Assembly: GCA_014695295.1 (NCBI GenBank)
Contig: JACJNY010000075.1
Coordinates: 62,001-126,000, forward strand
Source: Microcoleus sp. FACHB-61
GTDB lineage: Bacteria > Cyanobacteriota > Cyanobacteriia > Cyanobacteriales > Microcoleaceae
DNA length: 64,000 bases
Direction: 5' to 3'
Positions 25,144 to 33,606 of the stretch are shown in pieces (positions within the stretch are counted from its first letter, which is position 1; each line of letters begins with the position of its first letter). A model generated the notes under the pieces. The model was not told the origin of the DNA. It ran no database searches and saw only the letters and a list, made by a program, of their open reading frames with translations. The position numbers were made by a program, and so were the translations under genes.

Positions 25144-26958
25144 CTATAGAGGCTTATTAGTAGGTTTAAAACCCTGCTTTTGAAAATAGGTTTTAAATAC
25201 CTCTTGAGCAATTGGTGCAGCCGATACAGCACCATATCCTCCGCCTTCAACTATAACTGCGATCGCAACTTCCGGTTTGTCAGCGGGAGCAAAACCCACA
25301 TACATAGAATTGTCAGGATGACCGGGCATTTCCACAGTCCCAGTTTTGCCAGCACTTAAAGGAATAGTACCGTCATTCAGACCGCGGCCTGTACCTTTTT
25401 TCACCACGTCAATCAATCCTTGTTTAACCACATTTAAAGTGGCAGGCTTAATACCTGTTTGAACTTTTTGAGTTATAGGAGTATTGGTTTGAGAAGCCAA
25501 CAAATGCGGCTGCACTCGCCAACCACCGTTGGCAACAGTTGACACCATCACAGCCAATTCTAGGGGAGTACAAAGTACCAAACCCTGACCGATCGCCATT
25601 GTTACCGTATCCCCAACGTACCAATCTTCATCATACATTTTATTTTTCTCTGCTGGTATCGGAACTTGACCGTGATTGGCGCCGTCTATCCCCAAAATAT
25701 CTAAATTAATAGTACCGCCAATGCCCATTTTTTTAGCCCATTTCGCCATTTCTTCCGGCCCTGCCGCCATACCTACTTGATAGAAAAACGTATTGCTGCT
25801 GTAGGCTAAAGCATCGCGGAAACCGATCGTGCCGTAACCGGCGCCGTGTTCGTTAAAGGAAATTCCGCCGATGTTAATTGAAGAAGAACTTACCAAAGTC
25901 GAGTCAGGAGAAAATTTGCCCGACTCCATCCCGGCTATAGCAGTGACAATTTTAAAAGTGCTGCCGACTGGATAGCCTTGAACAGCCCGATTTAAAAACG
26001 GTTTTTCTGGCCCTTGCAGCCGCTCCCATTCTTTTTGACTTACCTTGCGGGTGAAAATATTGGGGTCAAATGTCGGCCAACTAGCCATTGTTAAAAGAGC
26101 TCCGGTTTTCACGTCGATCGCCACAACGGCACCCAGGCGATCGCCCAAAGCTTTTTCCGCAGTTTTCTGCATATCTAAATCTAAAGTTAGCTGCACCGGT
26201 TTGCCGGGAATAGGGTCTTTTACACCTAAATCTTGGATTTCTTCGCCCTTAGCATTTACCTCGATCAAACGGTTTCCCCAAACGCCTTCTAAAGTTGAAT
26301 TGGCTAATTTTTCAACTCCCATCTGACCGACGATCATTCCCATCGGATATGCAGGATTAGCTTTTAATTGATCTAAAGTAGCTTCGCCGACGTATCCCAA
26401 AAGATGAGCTGCTAATTGCTGGTTGGGATTGTCTCGGCTCGATTCTACGCGAATTTCAACTCCCCGCAAAGTATTAGCTTGTTCTCCCAACGCGACGAAA
26501 GTACCGACATCGATATCCTTACTAATTCGCACTGGCAGGGCTGATCTGTAGCCAGCGGCATCGATTTTTTTGATAATTTCGGCTGCGGGAAGTTTGACGA
26601 TCGGGCCCAGTGTATCGGCGATCTCTTGCCAATCCTTGGCCGAGCGCTCTTTTGGCCACACATAGACCGATCGAGATACGCGGCTTGCCGCAAAAATTTT
26701 GCCGTTGCGGTCTAAAATTTGACCGCGATTCGCTGCGACTGAAACAGGGCGAATGCGGTTATTTTCCGCCCGCTGTCGGTTGTAGGCTCCCTGTACCAGT
26801 TGCAGTTCGGCTAGACGAAATATCGGCAGCGTCACTAAGGTAGTGACTAGCAGCAGAAAAATCATAACTTGGGTCGATCGGCTGCCTTGCCGTGCAGGAT
26901 TGTCCAAGCCTTTTTTGTCGAATCGGATTTTAGAGTTAAAAGAAAAATCGCCAGCCAT
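25144..26958 (-). CDS. mrdA: Penicillin-binding protein 2 (peptidoglycan transpeptidase)
   Basis: 604 residues from the ATG at 26958 (an in-frame TTG at 26985 would add nine). There is a cytoplasmic tail, one membrane helix (about 31-50), the PBP dimerisation domain with RGQILDRNG, and a transpeptidase domain. The catalytic serine is in GSTFK (SxxK), followed by SSN (SxN) and KTGT (KTG). The protein cross-links peptidoglycan of the lateral wall with RodA in the elongasome. The length is normal for PBP2. It is divergent from a small membrane protein and not next to mreBCD or rodA here. Confidence 0.92.
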   Translation of the reverse strand: MAGDFSFNSKIRFDKKGLDNPARQGSRSTQVMIFLLLVTTLVTLPIFRLAELQLVQGAYNRQRAENNRIRPVSVAANRGQILDRNGKIFAASRVSRSVYVWPKERSAKDWQEIADTLGPIVKLPAAEIIKKIDAAGYRSALPVRISKDIDVGTFVALGEQANTLRGVEIRVESSRDNPNQQLAAHLLGYVGEATLDQLKANPAYPMGMIVGQMGVEKLANSTLEGVWGNRLIEVNAKGEEIQDLGVKDPIPGKPVQLTLDLDMQKTAEKALGDRLGAVVAIDVKTGALLTMASWPTFDPNIFTRKVSQKEWERLQGPEKPFLNRAVQGYPVGSTFKIVTAIAGMESGKFSPDSTLVSSSSINIGGISFNEHGAGYGTIGFRDALAYSSNTFFYQVGMAAGPEEMAKWAKKMGIGGTINLDILGIDGANHGQVPIPAEKNKMYDEDWYVGDTVTMAIGQGLVLCTPLELAVMVSTVANGGWRVQPHLLASQTNTPITQKVQTGIKPATLNVVKQGLIDVVKKGTGRGLNDGTIPLSAGKTGTVEMPGHPDNSMYVGFAPADKPEVAIAVIVEGGGYGAVSAAPIAQEVFKTYFQKQGFKPTNKPL

Positions 26959-27172
26959 ATTAATTAATCTGCTCTTTTTATTCAACTAACAGGTTGATAC
27001 AGTTCCCATCCGGATCATTTTGCAGAAGATGCAGGCATTATAACTTCTAACTCTTTAGTAACAGACATAAATTCTGCCGATTGGCAGACGAATCAGCCGG
27101 ATTTTTTGATTATAATAGATCTGAAATATCAGGTTTTTCTGACAATTCAACTGTTAAGGAGGTAGGGGCGCT

Positions 27173-27532
27173 GTGGAACCGATCGATTTTTTGATTGCTT
27201 GGCTGGTGACGGGCAGCAGCTTGCTGCTAATTTCTCAACTGCCGATCGGCGTAGAAATTGACAGCACACCGAAAGCAGTAATTTCCGCTGCGGTTTTGGG
27301 AATTTTGAATGTTTTAATTTTGCCAATTCTGAAAGCAGTTTTTTTCATACCGAACCTGCTGACGCTGGGATTGCTTTCCGGCGCCTTTGCTTTTATAATG
27401 AACGTGATTGTTTTTGCCTCGGCTGCGAAGTTAGTTGAAGGATTTAGCTTGCGGATGGGTCTTTGGAGCGCGGTACTGGGGGCGATCGCCTTGGCTGTAG
27501 TTAGCAGCTTTATCAACGGCGCGCTGATTTAG
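27173..27532 (+). CDS. Phage_holin_4_2-like four-helix membrane protein
   Basis: 119 residues starting at GTG, with GGAGG 9-14 bp upstream. Four hydrophobic helices with short loops cover the protein. The pattern VISAAVLGILNVLILPILK followed by LLTLGLLSGAFAFIMNVIVF is the signature of the family named mycobacterial four-TMS phage holin, found in many bacteria as an ordinary membrane protein. No phage genes are nearby, so holin function is not implied. Confidence 0.8.
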   Translation: MEPIDFLIAWLVTGSSLLLISQLPIGVEIDSTPKAVISAAVLGILNVLILPILKAVFFIPNLLTLGLLSGAFAFIMNVIVFASAAKLVEGFSLRMGLWSAVLGAIALAVVSSFINGALI

Positions 27533-27642
27533 CAACTTCCCCCGATCGAGGGCGATTTTAATCGCCCGATATTTCCCACCCTTAGCTGGCGCGTTTCCTG
27601 TGCCTACAAGCGATTTCTATCGCCGAATTTTTCTTCTCCCTT

Positions 27643-27755
27643 CTTCCTTCTATCCGTTACATCCGTTACATCCGTTAAACAATCCGTTGCCGAACTTCCT
27701 TCTATCCGTTACATCCGTTACATCCGTTAAACAATCCGTTGCCGAACTTCCTTCT
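27643..27755. repeat. 52-bp direct tandem duplication
   Basis: Two copies, 27643-27694 and 27695-27746, of a unit that itself contains ATCCGTTAC repeats. It abuts the 3' end of nanE. Confidence 0.85.
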
Positions 27756-28432
27756 TACTTGCCAATCACCGACTTATAGGCTGTCACCTTAATATCAATC
27801 CCAGTAATATCTGCGCCGACAACAACAGCCACCGCTCCTAAGTCCAATGCTTTTTTTGCCATTTCCGGTCCAGCTATCCCGCCCTCGCAGATAACAGGAA
27901 CCTTAAGCTTTTCTACCATTTCCGCCAGCAAATCAAATCCGGGCGGCGAGAAATTTTTCGTCTGAGCAGTGTAGCCAAAAAGAGTAGTTGCTACAGTATC
28001 TGCACCAGCTTCGGCTGCCGCGATCGCAGCTTCTATCGTATCTACATCAGCCATCACTAATTTGCCCAATTCGCTGTGAATTTGCGCGATTAATGTCTTT
28101 AAGTCTTCGCCACCAGCAGGACGGTTTCTCAGAGTAGCGTCAACGGCGATAATATCGGCTCCAGAAGCGGCGATCGCCCGCGCGTCTTCAAACCGAGGAG
28201 TAATGTAAATCTCGCATCCCGGCAATTCCTGCTTCCAAATCCCAATTATGGGAGCGGATACTTGTTTTCGCACCGCCGCAATGTGAGCCGGAGTATCAAT
28301 CCGCACGCCCGCCGCTCCTCGATTGACGGCGGTTCGAGCCATTGCCGCAATTACGATCGGGTCGTGCAGCGGCGAATCAGTAGGTGCTTGACAAGAAACA
28401 ATTAATCCTGTAGGAATTTGACAATTAATCAT
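27755..28432 (-). CDS. nanE: N-acetylmannosamine-6-phosphate 2-epimerase
   Basis: 225 residues from the ATG at 28432. A TIM-barrel NanE with GLIVSCQAP at the start, then AAGVRIDT, MADVDTIEAAIAA, ADTVATTLFGYT and ICEGGIAGPE. The enzyme interconverts N-acetylmannosamine-6-phosphate and N-acetylglucosamine-6-phosphate in amino-sugar metabolism. A longer frame from 28474 only translates a GGGGAAT repeat and is rejected. No other sialic-acid genes are in the window, so it may serve cell-wall or polysaccharide sugar supply. Confidence 0.88.
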   Translation of the reverse strand: MINCQIPTGLIVSCQAPTDSPLHDPIVIAAMARTAVNRGAAGVRIDTPAHIAAVRKQVSAPIIGIWKQELPGCEIYITPRFEDARAIAASGADIIAVDATLRNRPAGGEDLKTLIAQIHSELGKLVMADVDTIEAAIAAAEAGADTVATTLFGYTAQTKNFSPPGFDLLAEMVEKLKVPVICEGGIAGPEMAKKALDLGAVAVVVGADITGIDIKVTAYKSVIGK

Positions 28433-28485
28433 GGGGAATGGGGAATGGGGAATGGGGAATGGGGAATGGGGCATCGGGCATGGGG
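28433..28485. repeat. GGGGAAT tandem repeat over the nanE leader
   Basis: Five or so copies of GGGGAAT(G/C) directly abut the nanE start codon, leaving no Shine-Dalgarno. A related ATGCCC(C) run is at 28893-28930. Confidence 0.8.
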
Positions 28486-28579
28486 CTTTTTTTGTAATTT
28501 ATTCCCTGTGCCCTATTGAACTCAAATAAGCGTTAAGTTTTGGTAGTAATTTATCCACAATAGGTTTAAATTTGCTTAC

Positions 28580-28864
28580 TTATTCGCTTGTGATAAGTTG
28601 TCTAGCATAGGCTAATCTTAACCAGTTTACTGTTTCGTACAAAGAGCCTCTCGCAATTTTTACAAAACGCCGATTATCTTGGTCATTATAACGACCTCTT
28701 CCTTCAGCAATATTAGCACAGACACTATCAGCCGAGCGAACGATCTGTTTGCCCATCGTATCTTTTGTGAAGTAATCCCATTTTTTAACAATTTCCCAAA
28801 TCTGATTCGCCCAACTTTCCGCCAACTTATAAACCTCTAATTCCTCAAAATCAGGTCTTCCCAT
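28580..28864 (-). CDS. Four-helix-bundle (S23/IVP-like) protein, truncated by an in-frame stop
   Basis: 94 residues: FEELEVYKLAESWANQIWEI, then KQIVRSADSVCANIAEGRGR and FVKIARGSLYETVNWLRLA, diagnostic of the four-helix-bundle family related to the 23S rRNA intervening-sequence protein. The family is usually about 115-125 residues. Here a TAA at 28580-28582 ends it, but the same frame continues VSKFKPIVDKLLPKLNAYL to a second stop at 28499, exactly the missing last helix. A CAA-to-TAA change would explain this. The shortened protein may not fold. The cellular role of the family is poorly known. Confidence 0.75.
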   Translation of the reverse strand: MGRPDFEELEVYKLAESWANQIWEIVKKWDYFTKDTMGKQIVRSADSVCANIAEGRGRYNDQDNRRFVKIARGSLYETVNWLRLAYARQLITSE

Positions 28865-28935
28865 AATTGCCTCAAAAACTCAATTATATTAAATGCCCGA
28901 TGCCCGATGCCCCATGCCCCATGCCCAATTCCCAA

Positions 28936-31578
28936 TTACCCATTATCAACCCCGGCAATTAAAGAAATAATTTTGTCAAGCAATTGCTCAGGGCTAATCG
29001 GTTTAACCAAACAATCGTTAGCTCCCCCCGTCACGAAAGATATCTGATCGGCGGGAATCTCATTAGCGCTTAAAGCCAGAATTTGGATATTTTCAGTAGC
29101 GGGTTTTTCGCGCAGTTGGTGAATTATTTCGCAGCCATTCATACCAGGCAAACGCATATCAACAATCACAGCATTCGGCTGCAAAAGTTCAATTTGTTCC
29201 ACCGCCGCTGAACCTTCAATCATCCAGACCACTTGCAGTCCTGCGGCTGTCAGGATATCGCAAATTAGCATGGCAGTTTCTTCATCTTCTTCGACGAGCA
29301 CGAGGCTGCCCCGCAAAGAGGAAGAATGTAGCGGTAAAGATGAATTCGATTTTTCATATTTAAATTTTGTGGATTCATCTTTGGCTAGAGTTTGGATGGG
29401 TATAAAAACGGTAAAAGTAGAGCCCACATCAACTTGAGATTTGACTTGGATCGCACCGCCGTGAAGCTCTACTAACTGTTTAGTTAATGCCAATCCGAGA
29501 CCGGTGCCGCCGTATTCGCGGCGGTAGGGGGAATCCAACTGCTGGAATTTTTGAAACAAAAGCGAACGCTGATCTTCGGGAATTCCAATGCCGGTATCTT
29601 TGATTTGAAAAACAGCGGTGCTGCCTGCCGGTGCAGTACCGGGCTGCCGCACTGCCGGCGTTCGATTTTTGTCTTCTTTCACCCAAACTCGCAGGATGAC
29701 TCGCCCGCCTTCGGGAGTAAATTTAATCGCATTTCCTAAAAGATTGAAGAGAATTTGCCTCAAGCGGCGCGGGTCAGCGGTGAAGCGATCGCACTCTTGT
29801 TTTATCCGCTGTTCTTGCACCAGTTCCACGCCTTTAGCCATAGCTTTTTCTTTGAGGGCGTGCAGGCTCTGAGAAGCTAATTTAGAAATTGAAAATTCAC
29901 TAATTTTTAATACTGCTTTTCCCGCTTCTACTTGCGATAAATCTAAAATATCGTTAATTAATTCTAATAAGTGGTCGCCGCTGTCTCGGATAGTTTGCAG
30001 GTACTGCCGCTGCTTTTGCACCGGCACTTCTTTGCTGCCAACTTTGCCGTAAGACCACCGCAGCAGGGTGTCGGAAATGCCGATAACGCAGGTGAGGGGA
30101 GTCCGCAATTCGTGACTCATAGCTGCCAAAAATTCGCTCTTGGCGAGGCTGGCAGACTGGGCGGCGGCCAGTGCATCGCGCAGTTCTCGCGTGCGCTCTA
30201 TTACGCGCTGTTCTGAGGTACGTTTTTGCTGCTGGACTTGTGCATAAAGTTCGGCTTGGTAAATGGCGATCGCCAAATGTTCTGCTATTTGCCCCAAAAA
30301 TGTTTTTTTGCTTTCTTCCCACTCCCGAAAAGTACAGTGGTGGGCAATTAGCAGCCCCCATAATTCGTCTTGAACTACGATCGGCACTAGCAGCTTCGCG
30401 CGCACATTCGCCCGCCGCATCAACTCTAAAAAACAAGGCTGAGAAGAGTAAGTTGTTTCCACATCCGCGACGCACAAAGCCAAACCTTTGCGATATTTCT
30501 CTCTGTCAATGACTCTATTGGTAAAACAGTGCGTGCCTTCACTAAAATTCAGTACAGACGAGATAGCATCGTTGGCTAAAGCTTCGTAGGTGACGCGACC
30601 TAAATACAAGTAAGACCCGAAATTTTCTTGGATTTCCCCAGACCCAGAAACTGCCACAGGTATTTCTTTAGCTAACTCGCCATTGTGCGGCGCTGGCACT
30701 TTTTCAAATTGATAAATTAACAGACGATCGACCTCCAAAAAATCTCGCACTCGCTCGACTGCTTTTGACAAAATTACAGGCAATTCCAAACTCTGGCGGA
30801 TTTGAGTTGTCACTTGATTCAAAAGTCGCTCTTGTTCGAGCTGCTGCTGCAAAGCATCTTCCACTGGCTGACAAAATGAAATGGAGGGACTGGCAATTTG
30901 TAATTGATTTACCGCTTCGGTAATCTGGATTTGTAGCGTTTCAGGGTCTATCACTTTGGGCGCGGAATAGGGTTCTATTTCTGTTTGGTAGTGTAGGGGC
31001 GGGTGACTATTTTTTCTGGCATCTGAAGCGAGAATATCCAGCAAATTTAGGGTGAATTCGCTTTGAAAAAATGCCGAGTTTGGCTGTAGATTTTTAATTG
31101 CTTGTTTGAGGCCGCGAATGTCAATTTGCCGCGAGGGTGCGGGCGTTATTTCTGCGAGTTTGTCTGCGAGGGGAGAGAGGAAATTGGCGATCGCCCCGGG
31201 ATCGAAAGTCAACTGCACATTCAATTGCGAATTGAGATTTTTTTCGCTGTGTTTGCGTCCGTTTGTTGCGAACTCATCTAGTAGCTTGCCCTGCAGCAGC
31301 GCACTAAAATGATCTGATACTACTGCTGCAAACCTTTCCGACGAGTTTTCCAGATTTTGATCGTCAGCGATAGCATCGTCGGCCAGCCAAATCGCCCCAG
31401 GGAGTTCAGCCATTTCCTGTAACAACTGGTAAGCAGCCTCAAAGGTTGCTAGCGGCAAAGTCCGATTTAAGGTTTTTGGTTTCAATCTAGATATTTTCCC
31501 GGTTGTTTTAAAGAACAAAATATGAATGCCCCTTTTGTGGGGACGGAACCCGGGGCGCACCAGGCGCGGCCGTTCCAA
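28936..31578 (-). CDS. Hybrid histidine kinase: sensor region - GAF - HK - receiver
   Basis: Up to 880 residues; the first 35 or so look non-conserved, and a TTG near residue 31 may be the true start. An N-terminal domain (about 40-200) of unclear type precedes a phytochrome-like GAF domain (about 265-445) with LEVDRLLIYQFE and ELWGLLIAHHCT but no obvious bilin cysteine at the canonical site. The kinase has His489 in AAMSHELRTPL, NLLGNAIKFTP and GGTGLGLALTKQL. The C-terminal receiver has Asp807 in VDMRLPGMNG and the conserved Lys in CLVKPIS. It is divergent from a CBS/MCP-like gene at the head of a signalling cluster. Confidence 0.88.
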   Translation of the reverse strand: MERPRLVRPGFRPHKRGIHILFFKTTGKISRLKPKTLNRTLPLATFEAAYQLLQEMAELPGAIWLADDAIADDQNLENSSERFAAVVSDHFSALLQGKLLDEFATNGRKHSEKNLNSQLNVQLTFDPGAIANFLSPLADKLAEITPAPSRQIDIRGLKQAIKNLQPNSAFFQSEFTLNLLDILASDARKNSHPPLHYQTEIEPYSAPKVIDPETLQIQITEAVNQLQIASPSISFCQPVEDALQQQLEQERLLNQVTTQIRQSLELPVILSKAVERVRDFLEVDRLLIYQFEKVPAPHNGELAKEIPVAVSGSGEIQENFGSYLYLGRVTYEALANDAISSVLNFSEGTHCFTNRVIDREKYRKGLALCVADVETTYSSQPCFLELMRRANVRAKLLVPIVVQDELWGLLIAHHCTFREWEESKKTFLGQIAEHLAIAIYQAELYAQVQQQKRTSEQRVIERTRELRDALAAAQSASLAKSEFLAAMSHELRTPLTCVIGISDTLLRWSYGKVGSKEVPVQKQRQYLQTIRDSGDHLLELINDILDLSQVEAGKAVLKISEFSISKLASQSLHALKEKAMAKGVELVQEQRIKQECDRFTADPRRLRQILFNLLGNAIKFTPEGGRVILRVWVKEDKNRTPAVRQPGTAPAGSTAVFQIKDTGIGIPEDQRSLLFQKFQQLDSPYRREYGGTGLGLALTKQLVELHGGAIQVKSQVDVGSTFTVFIPIQTLAKDESTKFKYEKSNSSLPLHSSSLRGSLVLVEEDEETAMLICDILTAAGLQVVWMIEGSAAVEQIELLQPNAVIVDMRLPGMNGCEIIHQLREKPATENIQILALSANEIPADQISFVTGGANDCLVKPISPEQLLDKIISLIAGVDNG

Positions 31579-32122
31579 GAGACTTGAGATGAAAGTAGTC
31601 AGAAGGCAGGCTCTCGGAGCGGACTAGAAGCCAGAGAGCTTATTTCTCCCTATAGTTGTCATCTTTCTTCGCCGCGAGTTACCCCACCATAGCTGTACGA
31701 TCGCGAAAGCGGTAGGAGGACATGGGGAGCAGGGATACGGCTGAATAATCGATCGCTTCTGGTCGTGTTTGGGAACCGGGTTTTTTATGGAAACTAAGCA
31801 ATTCCACTCCCCTTGCTGGGGTCAAGTTAGCACGCGCCTTTGTTGTAGGTCGGTACTTTGCCAAACACACTGCCTCCCAAATGGCTGTTTAATGCTTTCG
31901 TTACAGATATCTTAACTAGCTACGCATTCCGGGCGTGTCAACTTCAACACTTGCCCACAACTCCTGTCAGTTAAGATTTAGGCTGGTCAACTAGGACTCT
32001 TTCAAGCCCCCGCTAAATCGGTATTCCGATTAGTGGTGGGTTGTTGACCACTTTAAAAAATCTTATTCCAGTATAATATCAATATATAATTTGTTAACTT
32101 CTACTTAACACTATCCGGGTAA
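31579..32122. other. Divergent intergenic region of about 540 bp
   Basis: No gene is supported. There are several short imperfect inverted segments (for example around 31610-31645) and one AACCGGGTTT motif (31776-31785). I could not match a riboswitch or known RNA. It must carry the promoters of both flanking genes. Confidence 0.4.
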
Positions 32123-33409
32123 ATGAGCAATCCAACTCAACTCACCCCCGATTTCACGATCGGACATCTGCCTTGTCACCACTTTCAAGTGAGTGCTGCA
32201 ACTCCAGGACAGGTAGTGGCTGAAAGATTCGAGCAAGAACCCGACTTGCCGGGAGTCATTATTACTCACGAATCACAGGTATTGGGCATGATTTCTCGCG
32301 TCAAGTTTAGAGAGCAAATGAGTCTTCCCGAGCGCTTTGAACTTTACGGGCCACACCCGATTCGCTGCTTGTTAGATTTTATTAGAATTCCGCCTTTGCT
32401 GCTTTCGGAAAACTGGAAAATAGACGATGCGGTGCAAGCGTCTCTCAACAGGCACAAAGACTTGATTTATGAACCAATTGTTGTGGTAATGGAAAACCGG
32501 AGCTACCGCCTTTTGGATGTTCATACTCTGGTAGTTGCCCAGTCGAAACTTTTAGCGCAAGCTAACAAACTTATTCAAAAATACCGAGTAGAAAGACAAA
32601 AATATCTGGCAATAATTCAACAAGAACAGGCAAAATTTCACGAATGTAATGAATTATTAAAAATTCACCAACGTCAAACAGAAAAATCGAATACTACTCC
32701 CAGTTCCCAGCAAGTGGCACTGGTAAAACAAGCCGAAGAAATTGCTCAAATGAATCAGCGATTTGTGAGGATTGCGAAACTGATTTCCTCGGAAGGCCGC
32801 CAAGCATTTCAAGCTACTTTTCAAGGTGCTAATTCTATTTGCAACAATACAGAGAAAATTTTGGGCGTTGGCAAAGCAATAGCTAATGATTTAGAAACGG
32901 TTAACCGGACTTCCCGAACCATCCGGGAGGCGATCGAACAAGTCAGGCACTTAGCAGTACAGGTTGCTGTAGTTACAAATCAAATGGGAAGTCAGCCCAG
33001 CGGTCTGAGCCAAGTGAGTCTGGAAATTGGCAGACTGGCGAGTAAAACTTTTGAATTGGGGACTCAAATGGAGCAAATTGCCAGCCGGTTTAAACTTCGC
33101 GTTCACGAACTCACGCAGGCAGCAAGAGCGGGTGCTAATGTGGCTAAATCTGTGACCATCAAGATCGATCGCGCAGAGATGGCGCTGTTAGAGTTGGAGG
33201 AATTAATAGCGGAAAAAGATTTCCATTCACAGTCCGCTATCAAAGAACATTTCGGAGCCAGCAAAAGTGTTACCGCTGATTCTTTAGTTAAAGAGATAGA
33301 ACACGCCGAAGTCGCGGTTTCCGAGTTGGAAGACTTAGTTAAGCATCAAGATTCATCGCAATATCTAATTCAAAAAATTCAGCAGGCGCTGAAGTCCAAA
33401 AAGCTCTAA
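32123..33409 (+). CDS. Soluble CBS-like / methyl-accepting-like signalling protein
   Basis: 428 residues with no membrane segment. Residues about 20-145 look like a CBS-type ligand-binding pair (VITHESQVLGMISRVKFRE, then EPIVVVMENRSYRLLDVHTL). A coiled coil follows (about 150-215), and then a helical region (about 215-350) with the spacing of a chemoreceptor signalling domain, including IREAIEQVRHLAVQVAVV and TQAARAGANVAKSV in place of the usual IEAARAGE tip. The tip is divergent, so contact with CheA/CheW is uncertain. It is 197 bp upstream of a multi-domain response regulator on the same strand. Confidence 0.65.
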   Translation: MSNPTQLTPDFTIGHLPCHHFQVSAATPGQVVAERFEQEPDLPGVIITHESQVLGMISRVKFREQMSLPERFELYGPHPIRCLLDFIRIPPLLLSENWKIDDAVQASLNRHKDLIYEPIVVVMENRSYRLLDVHTLVVAQSKLLAQANKLIQKYRVERQKYLAIIQQEQAKFHECNELLKIHQRQTEKSNTTPSSQQVALVKQAEEIAQMNQRFVRIAKLISSEGRQAFQATFQGANSICNNTEKILGVGKAIANDLETVNRTSRTIREAIEQVRHLAVQVAVVTNQMGSQPSGLSQVSLEIGRLASKTFELGTQMEQIASRFKLRVHELTQAARAGANVAKSVTIKIDRAEMALLELEELIAEKDFHSQSAIKEHFGASKSVTADSLVKEIEHAEVAVSELEDLVKHQDSSQYLIQKIQQALKSKKL

Positions 33410-33606
33410 AATCCCCGGTATAATCCAATGAAACATTGGGAGATGTTAAAAAATAATTAAAAAAAATTACCCTTTTACTATTTTAAGAATACTATTTGTT
33501 AGACTTAGGGTGGGTAAATTTAAAATGAACTTATATCAAGAATATTTAGCTCTCCCAATAATTCGATAATAAGTCACAAATAAATCTTAAATAATAGGTT
33601 ACGGTT

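Noticed and set aside
27173-27532. Phage holin / prophage remnant
   Set aside because: The family name is historical; no phage genes are nearby and homologues are ordinary membrane proteins.
28433-28474. N-terminal extension of NanE (HSPFPIPHSPF-like)
   Set aside because: It is only the translation of a GGGGAAT repeat; the family start is at 28432.
31579-32122. Riboswitch or known RNA upstream of the hybrid kinase
   Set aside because: Short inverted segments exist but no conserved riboswitch core or tRNA/6S/tmRNA signature could be matched.
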